NCBI GenBank assembly: GCA_012656075.1
Contig: JAAKBF010000207.1
Location: forward strand, 62,001-126,000
From: Phytophthora hibernalis
Taxonomy: Eukaryota; Oomycota; Peronosporomycetes; Peronosporales; Peronosporaceae
Length of the DNA: 64,000 bases
Direction of reading: 5' to 3'
Below are positions 1-11,826 of this stretch, piece by piece. Each line of letters opens with the position of its first letter. The stretch's first letter is position 1. A model generated the notes under the pieces. That model was not told the DNA's origin, made no database searches, and saw only the letters and a list, made by a program, of their open reading frames with translations. The translations under genes were made by a program, and so were the position numbers.

Positions 1-2578
1 CGACGACCGAGGGATCGGCCACATTGAGCATCTGAGCCAAATCCCGGAGACAAGCTTCGACTGACGCAATGTGGACCCAGTGGCGTCGTTCCCACAAGGC
101 AACACCGAGATCTGCTTTTTCGGTCCTGTCGGTGGAGATACCTTGGAACTGACGCCACATCTTGCCCGTGCGAGGCAATCCCGTAGCACGGGTAGAAATT
201 TTGATGCCAGGTGGAGACTGGTCAAGGTCGAAGCAGCAAGGTGTCTCGGGCATCAGGCGGTGCACTCGCTGCCACGGGTGGGCTGGATTAGTCCAATCGG
301 CCATGGATTAAATCCCATCCACCGAGCACGGAGTCTCGACACTCTTTGCGATAGGCGGAGCCAGGCTGCAGTTGTGCATTTGACACCAGGCTTCTTGGGG
401 CCCGGGTGCTGTGAAGTCCGGTGTCAAATATGGACCGGCCAGCTGTACCAGGCGTAGTGGGTACATCCGGCGCGAAGATGTTGGGGTCCGTGCCTGGTAC
501 CGTGAATAGCGTCGCCGTCACTTGGGTGTGCGAACGCCGAAGCGCCGACCGAGTACCAGCAAGACGCCCACGGGTAGGACCGACAGGAGCCATCGAAGCA
601 TCGGTACCGCCTGAAATCGAACTAGCAGGGGTCCGCGGAGCTGACGATGACGCGACCGAGGCAACAATCTGGGAACCCGAAGCGGGCACCGCCACCGAGG
701 TCACGGGTGTCGCTACCGAGGACATTTCCGGCACCCCATACGCAAGAATAGCAGCCGCCTGAGCACCGGTGTCGACTTCATCACCCGACAAGTCAATGAT
801 TTCAGCCGGAGTTGGAAGCACCGAGGGTCCAGGAGCAGGCGAATGTGTAGGCGAGACCAGCGGCAAGCCAGGTGGAGGACTCGGTGGTGACGGAGCAGCC
901 GGAGACAGTAGCGGCGAACCAGGCGAGGAGCTCGGTGACGGCGAAGCAGAGGCCCCAGGCGCTGGCGGTGAGGAAAGTGGGCCGGCCGAGGATCTGGAGA
1001 CTCGACCTTGGGCTCGAGCCTTCAGATGAAGCGACAACCGGCCCAACCGCTTGCTAGCCGGAAGAGCCGACCTCGGTGACCCTGTGGGAGGGTTAACCGG
1101 CGTGACGTGCTGCCAGAGACGCTTGCGCCGGTTCCGACGAGGCTGAGACACCGACAACGATAGTGGTACGTCTGTGTCCTCAGCGTCATCAGCGCCAGCT
1201 ACCGAGGCCTTCGCAGGAGTCTTCGACTCCTCGTCTGAACCCAGACATATCCTCCGAACTCTTGGAGGAAGCGCTCCTACTACGCTTTGAAGCAACGCCT
1301 GGTGGCGCCAGCCCAAGGAGATCCAAGTCAATATCGCCAGCAGTGATACCTGAACGAGGATGACAAGGTGATGTTAGAAGGGGTGGTGCCGCTGGGCGAT
1401 AAGACATAGCAAGACTTAACAGCAGAAGCGAGCACCAAGGTGTTGACATCGAGACCTTGAAAGGCCGAATGCTGGCGCAGGATGGAGTTCGCGCGCTGCA
1501 AGCCCGCGACCTGTGCCTCCAGAGCCTGGATCTGAGGTGGAACCGAGCCCGCCGTCGCTTGGGCTGACGCAGCGAGTTCCGACCGAATCTTGCCCAACTG
1601 ATCGGTATACACGACGAAGCCGGCCATGAAAGGCTCTCGGCTTGGTGGATGAGCCTCTGAGCCGAGGTCAACGAAGCTTCCGCAGACCTCGCTCGGGCAG
1701 CCCAAGCCACCACAACGCTGTAGTGATGGGCGATCACCGAGTTCGCCTGGCGGAGCTGCAGATTGGCTTGATCATGGTCCACGCGGAGATTATCCAGCGC
1801 GTCGCGAGTGCGGCTCTCATCGCTCGACGCCTGGTTGCTGAAGACCCCGAACTTCTCTCGCTCCTGAGCGTCGTCCAGAAGCCGATCCTCGGTGTCAGCG
1901 AGCTGAGCCTTGAGCTCGGAGACCTCTTTGCGGAGGTCAACGATAAGCTCGACCTCGCCAGGAGGAAGCCGAGGAGCTATCACAGCAGCCGACAAACCCT
2001 CACCGATGCTTGTGGCGCTCTCCATCGACCGACCAACACTGTGTCGAGCCGCCGAGGACGCTGCCGCGCCACACCGACGACGAGCTGACCAGCTGGAGGA
2101 GCCTATGCTCGACTAGAGCAGGAATCGATGGCTCGGTTGGAGCAGCAGGTGATTGAGCACCGGTGATCGCGTCGGTCTGACAGCCGTCCGAAACCAGGCT
2201 GGGTGCGCTTGAATCTGACGGCCCGGAGGCCTACGGGGAAGCACCGCCGATCAAGTACGCCAGGACGGGCGAGGCCTCGGGCGAAGACGGTGGCGTCACC
2301 GGAGACATACTGCCTTGAGTGCCACCGACGGAAGGTGGGCCACCAGTCGGCTGTGATGTCACCTGCGCCGAGCCTCCAGAGGAGTCAGAGGCGGCGGTCG
2401 GTGCTTCATCAGCTTCCTGGAGACACGGATGAAGACGACGACCAAGCACATAGACGTCAGGATATGGCGGAGGCGTACAGGAGAAGCAAGGAACTACCGA
2501 ACGTACCTCGTCAGCTGGGTGTAGAGCATGGAGAGCGGCAGCCGTAGCTTGGCACAGCAGTCGCGACGGAGGGGCCAT
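1..2578 (-). pseudogene. Antisense accessory gene of Gypsy family A (C-terminus cut by window edge)
   Basis: Read on the minus strand, it starts with a Pro/Ser-rich segment (about 2578-2231). A coiled coil rich in Leu, Ala, Gln and Glu follows (about 1990-1430). A likely intron spans 1350-1421 (donor GTTAAGT, branch-like TCTAACAT, acceptor TTCAG). Then come a Ser/Pro-rich linker (about 1300-560) and a conserved C-terminal domain (about 400-1) with ADW...HPW, KMWRQFQG, DLG and LWERRHWV. The same order of parts, intron position and C-terminal motifs occur in the antisense gene at 54877-57851. The frame changes near 1680 and there is an in-frame stop near 330. I recognise no function; the protein is neither gag, pol nor a typical env. 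Confidence 0.6.
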
Positions 2579-2643
2579 ATATCGAGGCTGAAGACGCCGC
2601 TACGCGCACTACTTGTGGAAGCTCGCGTCGAGGCGGGGGCAGT

Positions 2644-3433
2644 TGTGGCGTTGGGTTTGGCCCTGCTTGCCAGTTGCTGATAACCGAAGTTTCCTTTGGT
2701 GAAAAGAGGTGACGACGCCATCCGATTGGCTGATCTCATTTCCCGCGCAGTAATGACACTGGAATGATAGTGACGAGGTCTCGGCCGGGTATAATATAAA
2801 AACCCGGCCGAGGTTATAACCTCGTTTTGTATTCCTCTTGGTATCGTACCTTCGGCCATTTAGAGCCGGCTCCAGGATCTCCTGCTGAGATCGGTTCGCA
2901 CTTGATATTTGTATTTAGATATAGGACTAGCTATAGGATGACCTACATAGGCTCTCAGAGCTGGACAAAACCAGAAATAAATCAGCAGTCTTCTCCACAA
3001 GTCACCAAGGGTCAAGTCCGTCTTCGGTAAGTCTAGCTAGCTTATCTTAGGGTCTGGATGCGCTCAGCTACATGGGATGCCTCAAGGTACATTGTCCGAG
3101 GGTTTGTTGCTGGTCAGTCCAAGAGATTAGAGTGGCCGAGTGTTGGGAGAGACGAGGAACGTCGTCTCCCATATATTATAGTGGACCCGAGGGTTCCAGA
3201 CATATTTTACTACCCGCCGAGGTTTACCTCGGCAAACCCGAATTAGGCTTGACAGCCGGTACTCTTCCTTCTGAGGGACTGCGGGGTTCGCGCAAAAGCG
3301 CAATATTGTATACTAGCCCTCGCTCGCGACTAGTGGAACAGGTTTTGGGTTTGAACTATTACAACCTAGGTGTACAGAAAGTTTACAGCCAACCCGGTGT
3401 AGGGGATCGTTCCTGGTTTTAGGTATTGATCCA
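2644..3433 (+). repeat. 3' LTR of Gypsy family A (790 bp)
   Basis: It starts TGTGGCGTTGGG and ends ATTGATCCA (TG...CA). It matches, in inverted orientation, the LTR at 13342-14134 over its whole length, and in part the fragment at 11636-11826. A small GC-rich palindrome (CCCGGCCGAGG) and a TATA-like stretch (GGTATAATATAAAAA) near 2789-2805 probably belong to the promoter. The LTRs at 45214 and 58240 share only short motifs with it (CCCGCCG, CTTCCTTCTGAGGG), so the two families are related but distinct. Confidence 0.85.
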
Positions 3434-4451
3434 ACGCTCGTTGACCGTTGAAAGGGAACTTAACCATTGCTGGCTCAAGGTTATCAGCTGTAACTGAAAT
3501 TAAGGCAACGTTGTCAGAACGCTTCAAAAGGAAGGACCTTGGTGAGGTCCATTATCTGTAAAAAATGGAGATCAGAAGAGATAGAGCTCATAAGCAACTC
3601 AGCCTATCGCAACATAAGTATATTCTAGACTTGCTAGAAAAGTTTGAAATGATGGACTGCTCAAAAGGAGCTACTCCTCAAGTAGCAAGTATTACATTAG
3701 AAAAGAGACAAATCTCAGCGCTGAAGCTATTGCAGCACAACCATATGACTACCGTGGACTGGTAGGCTCTCTCCTGTATCTGGTTAGAGGAACTAGACCT
3801 GATATTGCAAATGCCGTGAGAGAATTAAGTAAATTCCTCTCTTGTTATAACAAGTCTCATTGGAGAGCTACACAGAGAGTACTTAACTATCTGAAAGGAA
3901 CATCGATGTATGGGTTAGTATATGAAGGAACTAACAAAGAGGTAGTATATGAACTATACACAGATGTGAGCTTCGCTAATGCTAATGAGGATCGTAAATC
4001 AGTTACTGGTTACGTGTCAATACTCGCTGATGCATGTGTCTCTTGGAAGAGTTGAAGACAAGATATGGTCAGTTTGCACACAGCACAGGCTGAATTAGTT
4101 GCCGTAAGTGAGGGTGTAAAGGAAAGCGAATGGTTATGGTTGCTCTTAAAGGAACTAGGATGGCAACAAAAGCAGCCAATTTATTGTTGGTGCGACAATA
4201 CATCAGCAATAAGTATAGTTAAGAATCCTGCTTGTCATTCGTCGACTAAGCATATAGAGACGAGATACTTATATGCCCGTGCAGCATACGAAAGAGATCG
4301 TATCGACATTACGTACTGCCATACCAAATATATGGTAGCAGATGCACTGACAAAGGCACTGTCCCAAGTACAATTCTGCAAGCTACGAGAGCTTATGGGG
4401 GTGAGAAACCTTGATGCCAACAACTGCAACGGAAATACGCAGGCAAGCTAA
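3434..4451 (+). pseudogene. Ty1/Copia pol remnant (end of reverse transcriptase plus RNase H)
   Basis: The first codons (3470-3560) encode the end of a Copia RT (FKRKDLGEVHYL, then MEIRRDRA). The RNase H domain follows, with YTDVSFANANEDRKSVTGY near 3955, the E-bearing HTAQAELVAVSEG near 4080 and the D-bearing WCDNTSAISI near 4190. It ends with HIETRYLYAR and the usual ADALTKAL tail near 4340. Stops or frame changes at about 3561, 3763 and 4053 break the frame. Gag, protease, integrase and most of RT are missing; the fragment is cut on its left by the Gypsy LTR. Confidence 0.85.
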
Positions 4452-4715
4452 GTCTCACAACCCCTCCTCTTCGTAAGCGACGTCGATAACTTGGCACTTC
4501 AAATTGTGTTAATAAACTGACCTAACACTTTCATTTGATGTGTAAGGTCATCATAAGATACGTTTAGGTACAATAAGACCGTCAGACAAGAGCTACGTTT
4601 TGCAGCCACGGTAAAGTTACGCGAATAAGTCAACTAGTTTCTAGGATTGCATTGATAAGAGACCACTACGTAAAACGTATAAGTCACTTTTTGATGAGTA
4701 CAGCTACAGGTGACA

Positions 4716-5316
4716 TCAGTGTCGATTAAATGGGTCAAAATGGGTCAAAAAGTGTATGCCATTATAGTTTTTGCAGCCCTCTCTCTCCATGAAGTACACG
4801 AAGAACTCGTCGGCAGCGTCAACGGATATATTCTGCTTGAGGACGAGCGACAGATCGGAAGCTCGTCCAAACAGGAACCACAGCAAACACAGCAGCGTCG
4901 CGTCTTGGTAACCACTAGAGGTACATGCATTCTTATACAAATACGGCATCATTTTTTAAATCGTTTTTCTAGCACGGTGGAACTTTGCTAACTGCTTTTC
5001 CATCTCGCTTCATACAGAAGCTCTCGAGCGTCTTCCCCATGCTAAGCAACTTTTCTTCGACAATGTGTCGTTGTGCAGGAAAACCCTCAAAGAGCCACAT
5101 CTTACTTTGTCTGTAGTACTGCATAGAGATGTTCCGGGCAAAGGGCTTGCCGTTCTTACTCTCACGAAATGCAAGATACATACCGAACATATCTAGCACA
5201 GACGCAAAACACTTAACCAGTGGTTCTTTTTCAATACATTGCTTGACATAGTCGAACTCTACATTTTCTGCCTTCACAAAGATTTTAAAGCCTTGATGGC
5301 CGTCACCTGAGCTCAC
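4716..5316 (-). pseudogene. Crypton-like tyrosine recombinase, N-terminal half
   Basis: On the minus strand, 5316-4969 and 4952-4716 give two ORFs separated by a one-base frame change. The second contains LFGRASDLSLV, which fits the first catalytic Arg box of tyrosine recombinases (R-x-S-E/D-L), with the Arg near 4865. Homology stops abruptly after FFVYFM near 4790; the rest (REGCKNYNG...) looks like unrelated flank. The complementary C-terminal half of the same family, with the HxxR box and the tyrosine, is at 19728-21209. The Crypton assignment rests on motif order and recalled similarity to oomycete elements, not on a search. Confidence 0.55.
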
Positions 5317-7173
5317 TTGCCGTTGTCAGTCAGGCTTGAGCTCACTTAAGCCCATCCTGGCCGGATGCGTCGGATAGAATGCAAATATGCAAATGATATG
5401 CCCGTCACTACAGAAATTTATGGAGATACACCTATTTTTCGTGTCCCTCCGACCCTATACGTCGGAATGGCTGACTAAAGGGGACCTACCACGTCTGCCA
5501 CATTCTGATTGGCTGATAAACGGGGCTCGAAAGATTTTGATTTGTTCAAACTAAAAAAATCGTTCATTGATCGATAATGAGCCCCCATGACCTTAACAAG
5601 GGATAAGTAAGGTAGGATTAGATATATAATCGTGTGGCCACTTTCGTCACGTTGTGTGTTCCTTAACTATGGAGCACTGTGCCTGATTTAATAGTGGACT
5701 GGCGGCATTGTTTCCTGGTTTTCCGGGTCAATGATTGGATGAAATCATTTCCAACCAATGAGAATCGACGGAGCGTCCACGTCAAAACACTCGAATAGAA
5801 GGCGGGCTGTGGGACACACAACGTTAACCCCATTCACCGTGCACACGTTTTACCCAAACCATTTTAGACGCATACATATCCGATGTACATGCATGGCTAT
5901 GTCCTAGTATATACGAATTTGTAAAGTAGGGGGAAGGTTTATGTTTTCCTGTTATTTGAAATTTTATTATTGAAGCACACATGTGGCATGTGTGTTTCGC
6001 CTCCAAAAGGCTTGTTAGAAACTATTGCATGTGAAACATGTAGGCGGGTTGTACATGCATCAGCCTCTTTTACCAGAACCGGTGGACCATATGCTGAGCC
6101 TTTCTTAAAAGGGAGGCAAAATCTGACAAGGAATGGACGATCGCAACAACAAAAAGTAATACAATCACTGCTTTTGTTCTGAATGTTTACTTCTTGGATC
6201 CGACACATCGCGATTACTTGCCTTCGACTACAACAGGCTGATGTTTAGCCCCGGCTTCACTTCTCATGCAGACTCTCTACCATGTATTTGCTAGCCGGCT
6301 TCAGATACACCTTTCTCAATGATGCAAATGAACGAGAGAACAGAGTAAATTCTTGGAAACGCGCTGAGTCAGTTTACGTCTTCTGCCACACCGGACCGTT
6401 AATTAAATCATATAAATAATCCTGTAAGCACTTTCGGGTGCCTTAACTATGGGGATGAGATGTCACACAATACGGTGTTTGCATTGGCTGAAATTAGAAA
6501 AGGTGTCACTCCTAATTGGCTTAAATGTCTCCAGCTGTGTGCACCACATTTCAGATGCTCCTCTGGGCTTGCATTTTATTACTGAATGGAGGCAATCGAC
6601 TGTGTACCGAATACGGGGTATATATTCTAACTTGGAACTCAAACCTGGGACTGTAAGTTTGCAATGGGGGCTTACTAGGATGCTCAATTCAACGCAGCCG
6701 CCCCCAAACGAGCAGATTTGTAACAGATTGACTCAACGCTCGCAATGTATTTAGCTGCATTGCCAGCATGACTGGAAAGCGGAAACCAACTGACGCAGCA
6801 ATATCACTTCATTTCAAGCTCCACTATGCGTATGGATACGACTTCGCTTTTGTTAGGGTCAAACCAGTTGGCTTTTAGAGGAGTTAGTGGGTTTCGTTCA
6901 ATATAGCTATCGGTACATGTAAGCTTAACATTAGAGATGAGTTCTTCGTAGGACCGAAAGAGGACCGCACAGAGTAGAAGGATGAAGGACGCTCTTTCCC
7001 ATAGTTGAAGATCTTTGATTAGTAGTATTCCGGGTTTGCATTTTCCTGAGAGGTTAGAGGTATATTTGGCATGACTTCGTAAACATCGGGAACACAGCAT
7101 TCGTATTCAATGAAGTGAACTTAAGTGAGGATATCACGTCCTAGAGGATCATCTGTACGTGTTTTTCACATTA
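5317..7173. other. Gene-less, AT-rich stretch
   Basis: No ORF here looks like a protein; the longest (89 to 101 codons) have random composition and no recognisable motif. The stretch has scattered short direct and inverted repeats (for example CCTTAACTATGG near 5661 and 6440) and is probably old repeat debris. I see no RNA gene in it. Confidence 0.5.
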
Positions 7174-7247
7174 GCCGAGCGAAGCGAGGCCGCTTGGTTT
7201 AAACCTTGCGCAAAGAGCCCCGCTTGCGGGGCTCCACTCGGCTAGTA
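7174..7247 (+). repeat. Helitron-like terminus: GC-rich hairpin followed by CTAG
   Basis: The sequence contains a perfect 9-bp stem hairpin, GAGCCCCGCTTGCGGGGCTC (about 7218-7237), followed after CACTCGG by CTAG and then T. Helitrons typically end in a short GC hairpin, roughly ten bases and CTRR before a target T. The unit also begins AGCCGAG and ends CTCGGCT, a 7-bp inverted repeat. A second copy lies at about 25906-25966 and a related piece at 13065-13190. No replicase/helicase gene is visible, so a non-autonomous element is the most that can be claimed. Confidence 0.45.
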
Positions 7248-7289
7248 GATAATAAAAGCTTAATTGTTCTCTGAAATTTGCCTGAACGT

Positions 7290-7312
7290 TTATATATATA
7301 TATATATATATA
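7290..7312. repeat. (TA)n microsatellite
   Basis: About eleven uninterrupted TA dinucleotides lie between CGTTTA and CGTAATATA. Confidence 0.9.
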
Positions 7313-7313
7313 T

Positions 7314-8712
7314 CGTAATATATGTCACGCAATTAACCCTTTTGTTTAAAGTGTGACAATGCTGACGAAGACAACGCAGATGACTCGGAGCAAGGACGAT
7401 TCAGAGCTGCTGCCTTCGCGACTGGCGACGATGTTGGTGGATTCCATCACTTTGCAATCAAAGTTGCAAAGTTCACGGTTGGCGGTTGGTGCCGAGTGAC
7501 TCCAATTAGTGCATTTTACGGCGTTTCTGTTGGTCTTTGGGGCGCCTGTATCGTTGACTTTGTTACGGAGTACTGTACTTCATGCCGCAAAGTTACCAGT
7601 CCGTGCGTGAGGTTGCTCAAAATGTCAGCTAATTTTGGCACTTCTGAACCCTGTTACTATTGCGAAGTGCCAGTTTTAAGGAGGTATGGGTTGGTGCAGT
7701 TTGTACGTTTTACTGTCTTTCTATGAAAATGAAAATGGCCTTGCCCGCAACTGGCCAGCCTTAGAGTCTAAGGCTAATGACTGTCTACGTTAGACAGTCC
7801 CGAGATCTCCGGCAGATCGTCATGATCTCCGGATTTGTTGAGGGTCTGCTCGGCCTTGGCTCTCGGGGTGGTGCTGGGAGCATCAAGATTCTCACGGACG
7901 CATCTCTGCGTGAGATCGGGCTGTTCTCGGACGGCGTCAATATCTCTGCCTCTATGGATCAACACGCTCTCTATGAATACAGCATCTCTCATCCATAAGT
8001 CACCCATTTGCAACTTAGATGACTCCTACCAGATCGTTAAGTCGCCCATAAGCGGGGATTGGCAGTAGTTTAAACATATGGTGCTACTTTGGTAATATCT
8101 ACTATAGAACTACTATAGAACTAATATAGTAGATAGTGGTTTGGCGTGGGACGAAAACTGCTACTACTATAGTTACTATTACTTTCGCTTCAACCCAAAT
8201 AGTAGTACCCAACTGCTATTTGAATAATAGAAGGAAATTGAGCTCAAAACCGCTTTTTGGACAACGATTTTTCTGATTGGAGTCGCACTCTGCGGGTTTA
8301 AATTCCGTTTTGAATCAAGAAGTCTTGCGCTGGGCGTTTACTGATGCATAGAGCGATGCTCGCGAGCGGCATTGGTCGCACAGGACGCACGATGAAGGTC
8401 CACATGCAGGGAGAGCTGCTCCCTTTGACTCGAAAGCTGCTCATTCTGCAAATTTCCAGTACCAGCTTAAGATATCACTTCATCTCTTCACCTGTCCGAC
8501 AACGACGCCATGAAGTGCGCTAACCCTGACTGCTTGTGGGAGAAGCTAACAACCATCAATCCCTGCGCTCCACTATCTACGCTGCATGGTAATGAGGCCG
8601 ACAAGGTTTTGAGTTAGTGGCTGCTGTATATGGTGGACTGGGTTGCTGTTGCGCTGTACCGACGACAGATAAGACGAAGACCAACGACGATTTGACTCGG
8701 TTGGTGTAAACT
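7314..8712. other. No assignable gene; one doubtful open frame
   Basis: A frame open from about 7340 to 7726 has moderately protein-like composition but no upstream ATG and no family I recognise. Part of 8090-8235 is a patch of degenerate TACTATAG-type repeats. Nothing else is supportable here. Confidence 0.4.
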
Positions 8713-9140
8713 CATGTACATTTATGAGAAATTACCTTATCTAAGTGAAAATCTACTTTACAACATCTGGTTGTCAATTGACACAAATAAGTGAACCTTG
8801 GGTCGAGCCCCATGTTCTGATGTAATAGTGTGCAATACTCGCCACGCGAACGCATTACCACTGTACGTATTGCACAGTTTGATCACACATCGCAATCATC
8901 CGCAGCTGACGCTGTGGGGGCTGATTCAGCTGCCGCAGCAGGAACTGCTACAGCAGCTACCGTAGTTGTGTATGAGCTAATTTCTTGCGCTAACCGTACA
9001 GGCAGCACTCATGTGCAAGTACTTACAGGTATAAGTACTCTCTTCTTGGGAGCATCTGTTGTTACATGTAAGTAGATTTTCACTAAGTGAAAATCTTACC
9101 TTATCTAAATTTTAGATAAGGTAATTCCTCGTACATTTAT
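8713..9140. repeat. MITE-like element with inverted ends and a nested palindrome
   Basis: The left end reads ATTACCTTATCTAAGTGAAA (from about 8726). The same sequence appears inverted at the right end (about 9065-9123), followed by matching GTACATTTAT flanks. The right end contains two perfect palindromes, GATTTTCACTAAGTGAAAATC (about 9074-9094) and one built on TTACCTTATCTAAATTT (about 9096-9124). This looks like two element ends fused head to head. The interior has only an 81-codon ORF without recognisable features. Confidence 0.5.
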
Positions 9141-9361
9141 CTTCCCAAGCTCATCTCCTCACGGTTTCGCGACACAAGCAGAGCTGCGCCGAGAACGTAC
9201 ACGTAAAGCGTATTATGTGTACATTAGTGGTTGTCAGACTTGGATGCAAGCTGCGAATCCAAGAGAATATTTTAGCCAACGAAAATGCACTAACTTTGAC
9301 TACCTCTCTAAGATCGATCCAAGCTCGGATCCAAGCAGCGACCTTTGGGCCACTCCCCACG

Positions 9362-10567
9362 ATGCCAACTCGAAGTCGCAAGATAAAAGTGATGAGCGCT
9401 ATCCGCAAGCTCTGGCGATCGGCACTGGAAAGGCAGCTGAATGACGACGACGACAGCTCCAGTGCAGATGACGAGCCAGACGAGATTTCAGCTCTGTACG
9501 TTGTCCTGAGCGCTAAACGGTACATCTCTTCTCGACGACGTGTTCCGCGACCACCCTCCAGGATTCGGTTTTATGCCCGAATCTGAATTCAAACTTCACT
9601 TTCGACTATCCCGCCAGTTTTTCTTAGCCGTGTGCACCCTTATTGGCGATCATGAAGAGTTCGAGAGCGTCCCTGGACAACAACAAAAGATGAGCGTGGA
9701 GCTACATCTTATGGGACTGCTAAAGACACTCGGATCGACGGACGTCAAAGGCCATTCAGCCGACTTTCTCTCCGTAGGCAGCCATACGCCTGAGACCCTT
9801 ATAGCCAAGCGGACGATACGGGCGCTTAATAGCTTTCGGAGCAAGGTGATCGTGTGGCCGGATGCTGAAGAGCGAGGCGAGATCTCGGCAAGAATAAAGA
9901 GTTCGTCTACGCTTCCAAATTGTATTGGTATGATTGACGGGACGCTGTTTCCGCTGCTGACTCGACCCCAAGATCACGGTGAAGACTATTCCTCACGAAA
10001 GGCTTCCTACGCAATTAACGGTTTGGTGGTTTGTGATGACGTTTGTCGCATTCGTTACGAGAACGTGGGGTGGCCCGGTTCCAGCCACGACAATCGAGTT
10101 TGGCGTAATTGCAAAGTGTCTCTGCTACGAGATCTGTTTTTTAACGATGACCAGTATTTGCTTGGTGACTTGGCCTACCAGCCCTCCCGTACTTATTCCG
10201 GCATTTAAAACATCGCAAGGTGGTCAGCTTGACGTAAAAAACCCTTCTTCAACAAATGCTTGGCCAAAGTTCGCATTCGTGTTGAGCATTGAATTGGAAT
10301 GCTTAATGGCCGCTTTCCACTGCTAAGAAAGCTGCGGTGCACACTTCGAAACAAAAGGAAATGACAGACGCAAGCAGTTTGATTCGAGCTTGCATGATCC
10401 TGCACAACATGGCTATTGAAGATGCAATCCCAGCTGAATGGATTCAACCCGAGCCTAGTAGCGGAGATGAATTCGACGACGAGGAAGATCAATTAAACTA
10501 TGACGGTACAATGGGTGCAGATCGGCGTGAATTTTTGCGAGATTTGGTGTTCGACAATTGGTTCTGA
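9362..10567 (+). pseudogene. Harbinger-type DDE transposase (broken)
   Basis: It starts at the ATG of MPTRSRKIKV and has an acidic N-terminal region (DDDDSSSADDEPDE). The catalytic core follows: first Asp in GMIDGTLFPL (about 9928), second in YLLGDLAYQ (about 10160), and the Glu in RIRVEH (about 10280). One-base frame changes occur near 9545, 10195 and 10245. A TGA replaces the residue after VEH (about 10300). The C-terminus (TDASSLIRACMILHNMAI, then an acidic tail ending DNWF) is normal for DDE_Tnp_4 proteins. The three catalytic residues are all still present. Confidence 0.85.
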
Positions 10568-10625
10568 AGCGTACTTCGCGTCTGTGCTAACTACCGGTAT
10601 CACGCCGGCGGAGGAAGAAGGCGAT

Positions 10626-11388
10626 CTACTTCGTCGACCGAGACCCCGCTGTCGAGAAGCTGCTTGTGGGCTGTACGAGAGCGTCGCGCTTTGCGTCTTG
10701 TAGCTGAACTTGTTTTAAAGCCAATTCAACTCCGGCGTGGTCCTCCTTCAACTTGACTTCGCGCTGCTTTAGCTCCAGCTTGGTCTCCTCCAGCTGTAGC
10801 ATTCGCCTAGCCTTTTGCGCCCTCTGTTTACTCGCAGCACTCTGTTGGTCCAGCAGCTTTTCGACGGAGTTCTTCGTCTGGATTTTTCCATCCCCGGCGG
10901 TATCTTCGAGAGCAAGTGGGCGCTTTTCACCTCTCAGGATTATTGCACTTGGACGTTCCTCCTCCTCGTCGATGTCGTCTGAAGTGACAGGAGGGCGGGC
11001 AGAGGGGCGTGACTTGAACCCATCCGCGAGCTGGTAGTAGTAGGGACAGCGTTTCAGGATATCGCCTCGTAAGGTCGACTCGCTCGTGATGCCGGATCCT
11101 GTCTGAGCCTGGAAGTCGACAGCCTCACTGAACTGCTTCTCAATGGTGTTGATTTTTCACGGACGTCCCCTATCGTGCGGTGCTGGATCCCAGCGGCCAT
11201 CAACTAGGCAACGATTTCCTTTAGCAAAGCCTCCTTGGTATTTCCGCTGTTGCGGTCACTCCCCGCCATTTGTTGTAGTTCGTCTCCGTTGAGAGCCAAT
11301 CCAGGACGTCCTGAAGAGAAGACTTGCCCTCGCCCACACCGTCACGGTCCCAGAAGAACGGCTTTTTCTTGGCGCGCTTCCCGCTCAT
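10626..11388 (-). pseudogene. Harbinger-associated SANT/Myb-like DNA-binding protein (broken)
   Basis: The likely start is MSGKRAKKK at 11388, just inside the right terminal repeat. A Trp-based DNA-binding region follows (KPFFWDRDGVGEGKSSLQDV, then LDWLSTETNYNKWRG), with spaced Trp residues as in Myb/SANT-like proteins of PIF/Harbinger elements. Further on are KEALLKEIV, a stop at about 11215, LRGDILKRCPYYYQLAD, an acidic segment (DDIDEEEE) and a C-terminal coiled coil (LEETKLELKQREVKLKE) ending at TAG 10626-10628. Frame changes near 11275 and 11150 and the in-frame stop make it a pseudogene. In this superfamily the protein helps the transposase bind and enter the nucleus. Confidence 0.7.
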
Positions 11389-11635
11389 CTTCGACGTGTT
11401 GCGATCTGTGGGGAGTTTGGTGTACCGCACACCTCTTGTAGTCCAAGTGATCTCTTGGAAGCCGAGAGCATGGGTAAGATCACTTGGAATGCAAGTAATT
11501 TTTAGCCAATGAACATAGTCGAACCTGCTTGGATTCGCTCCTTGCATCCAAGTCTGACAACCACTATTGAATGAGAAACAAATTAAATTTACTGGGGTTC
11601 CTGTTATTATAGTCTGTCAACCCTCTAATTAGATT

Positions 11636-11826
11636 ATCTTAGGGTATAGATACGCTCGTCTACGCGGGATGCCTGTCAACGAACTCAAGGTACATTGAAC
11701 GGATGGTTTGTTGGTGGCCAGTCCAATAGATTAGAGTGGCCGAGTGCTGGGAGGCGAGGAACGTTGTCTCCCATATATTATAGTGGAACCGAGTGTTCCA
11801 GCTATATTTTACTACCCGCCGAGGTT
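11636..11826 (+). repeat. Diverged LTR fragment of Gypsy family A
   Basis: The fragment matches about 3042-3225 of the LTR at 2644-3433 with many substitutions and small indels. Shared landmarks are CTTAGGGTATAGATACGCTC, GAGTGGCCGAGTG, TCTCCCATATATTATAGTGG and TTTTACTACCCGCCGAGG. Both ends are missing. It directly follows the Harbinger element. Confidence 0.8.

Larger units (their letters stand above)
1..3433 (+). mobile_element. 3' end of a Ty3/Gypsy element (family A) with antisense gene and 3' LTR
   Basis: The stretch ends in an LTR (2644-3433) preceded by a purine-rich tract at about 2630-2643 (GAGGCGGGGGCAG), the expected layout of a 3' end. The DNA before it holds no pol. It carries a large ORF on the opposite strand that is related to the antisense gene of the 14-kb Gypsy element at 45214-59224. 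The 5' LTR, gag and pol lie outside the window or are lost. The LTR runs directly into a Copia pol fragment at 3434, so this element probably inserted into a Copia copy. Confidence 0.75.
9226..11565. mobile_element. PIF/Harbinger D NA transposon, both genes present
   Basis: The terminal inverted repeats begin AGTGGTTGTCAGACTTGGAT at 9226 and its complement ends at 11565. They are flanked by the 3-bp direct repeat ATT (9223-9225 and 11566-11568), and 3-bp duplications are the rule for this superfamily. Inside are a DDE transposase (plus strand) and a SANT/Myb-like DNA-binding protein (minus strand), arranged tail to tail with 58 bp between stops. Both genes carry frame or nonsense defects, so this copy is dead, but the full architecture can be read. 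Confidence 0.85.

Noticed and set aside
71..1029. Plus-strand ORFs over the first kilobase (including a Gly/Glu-rich 86-codon one)
   Set aside because: They are antisense shadows of the minus-strand accessory gene; the Gly/Glu richness mirrors its Ser/Pro-rich linker.
8080..8235. Possible CRISPR-like array of TACTATAG repeats
   Set aside because: Units are irregular and a few bases apart, with no spacers; this is a eukaryotic simple-repeat patch.
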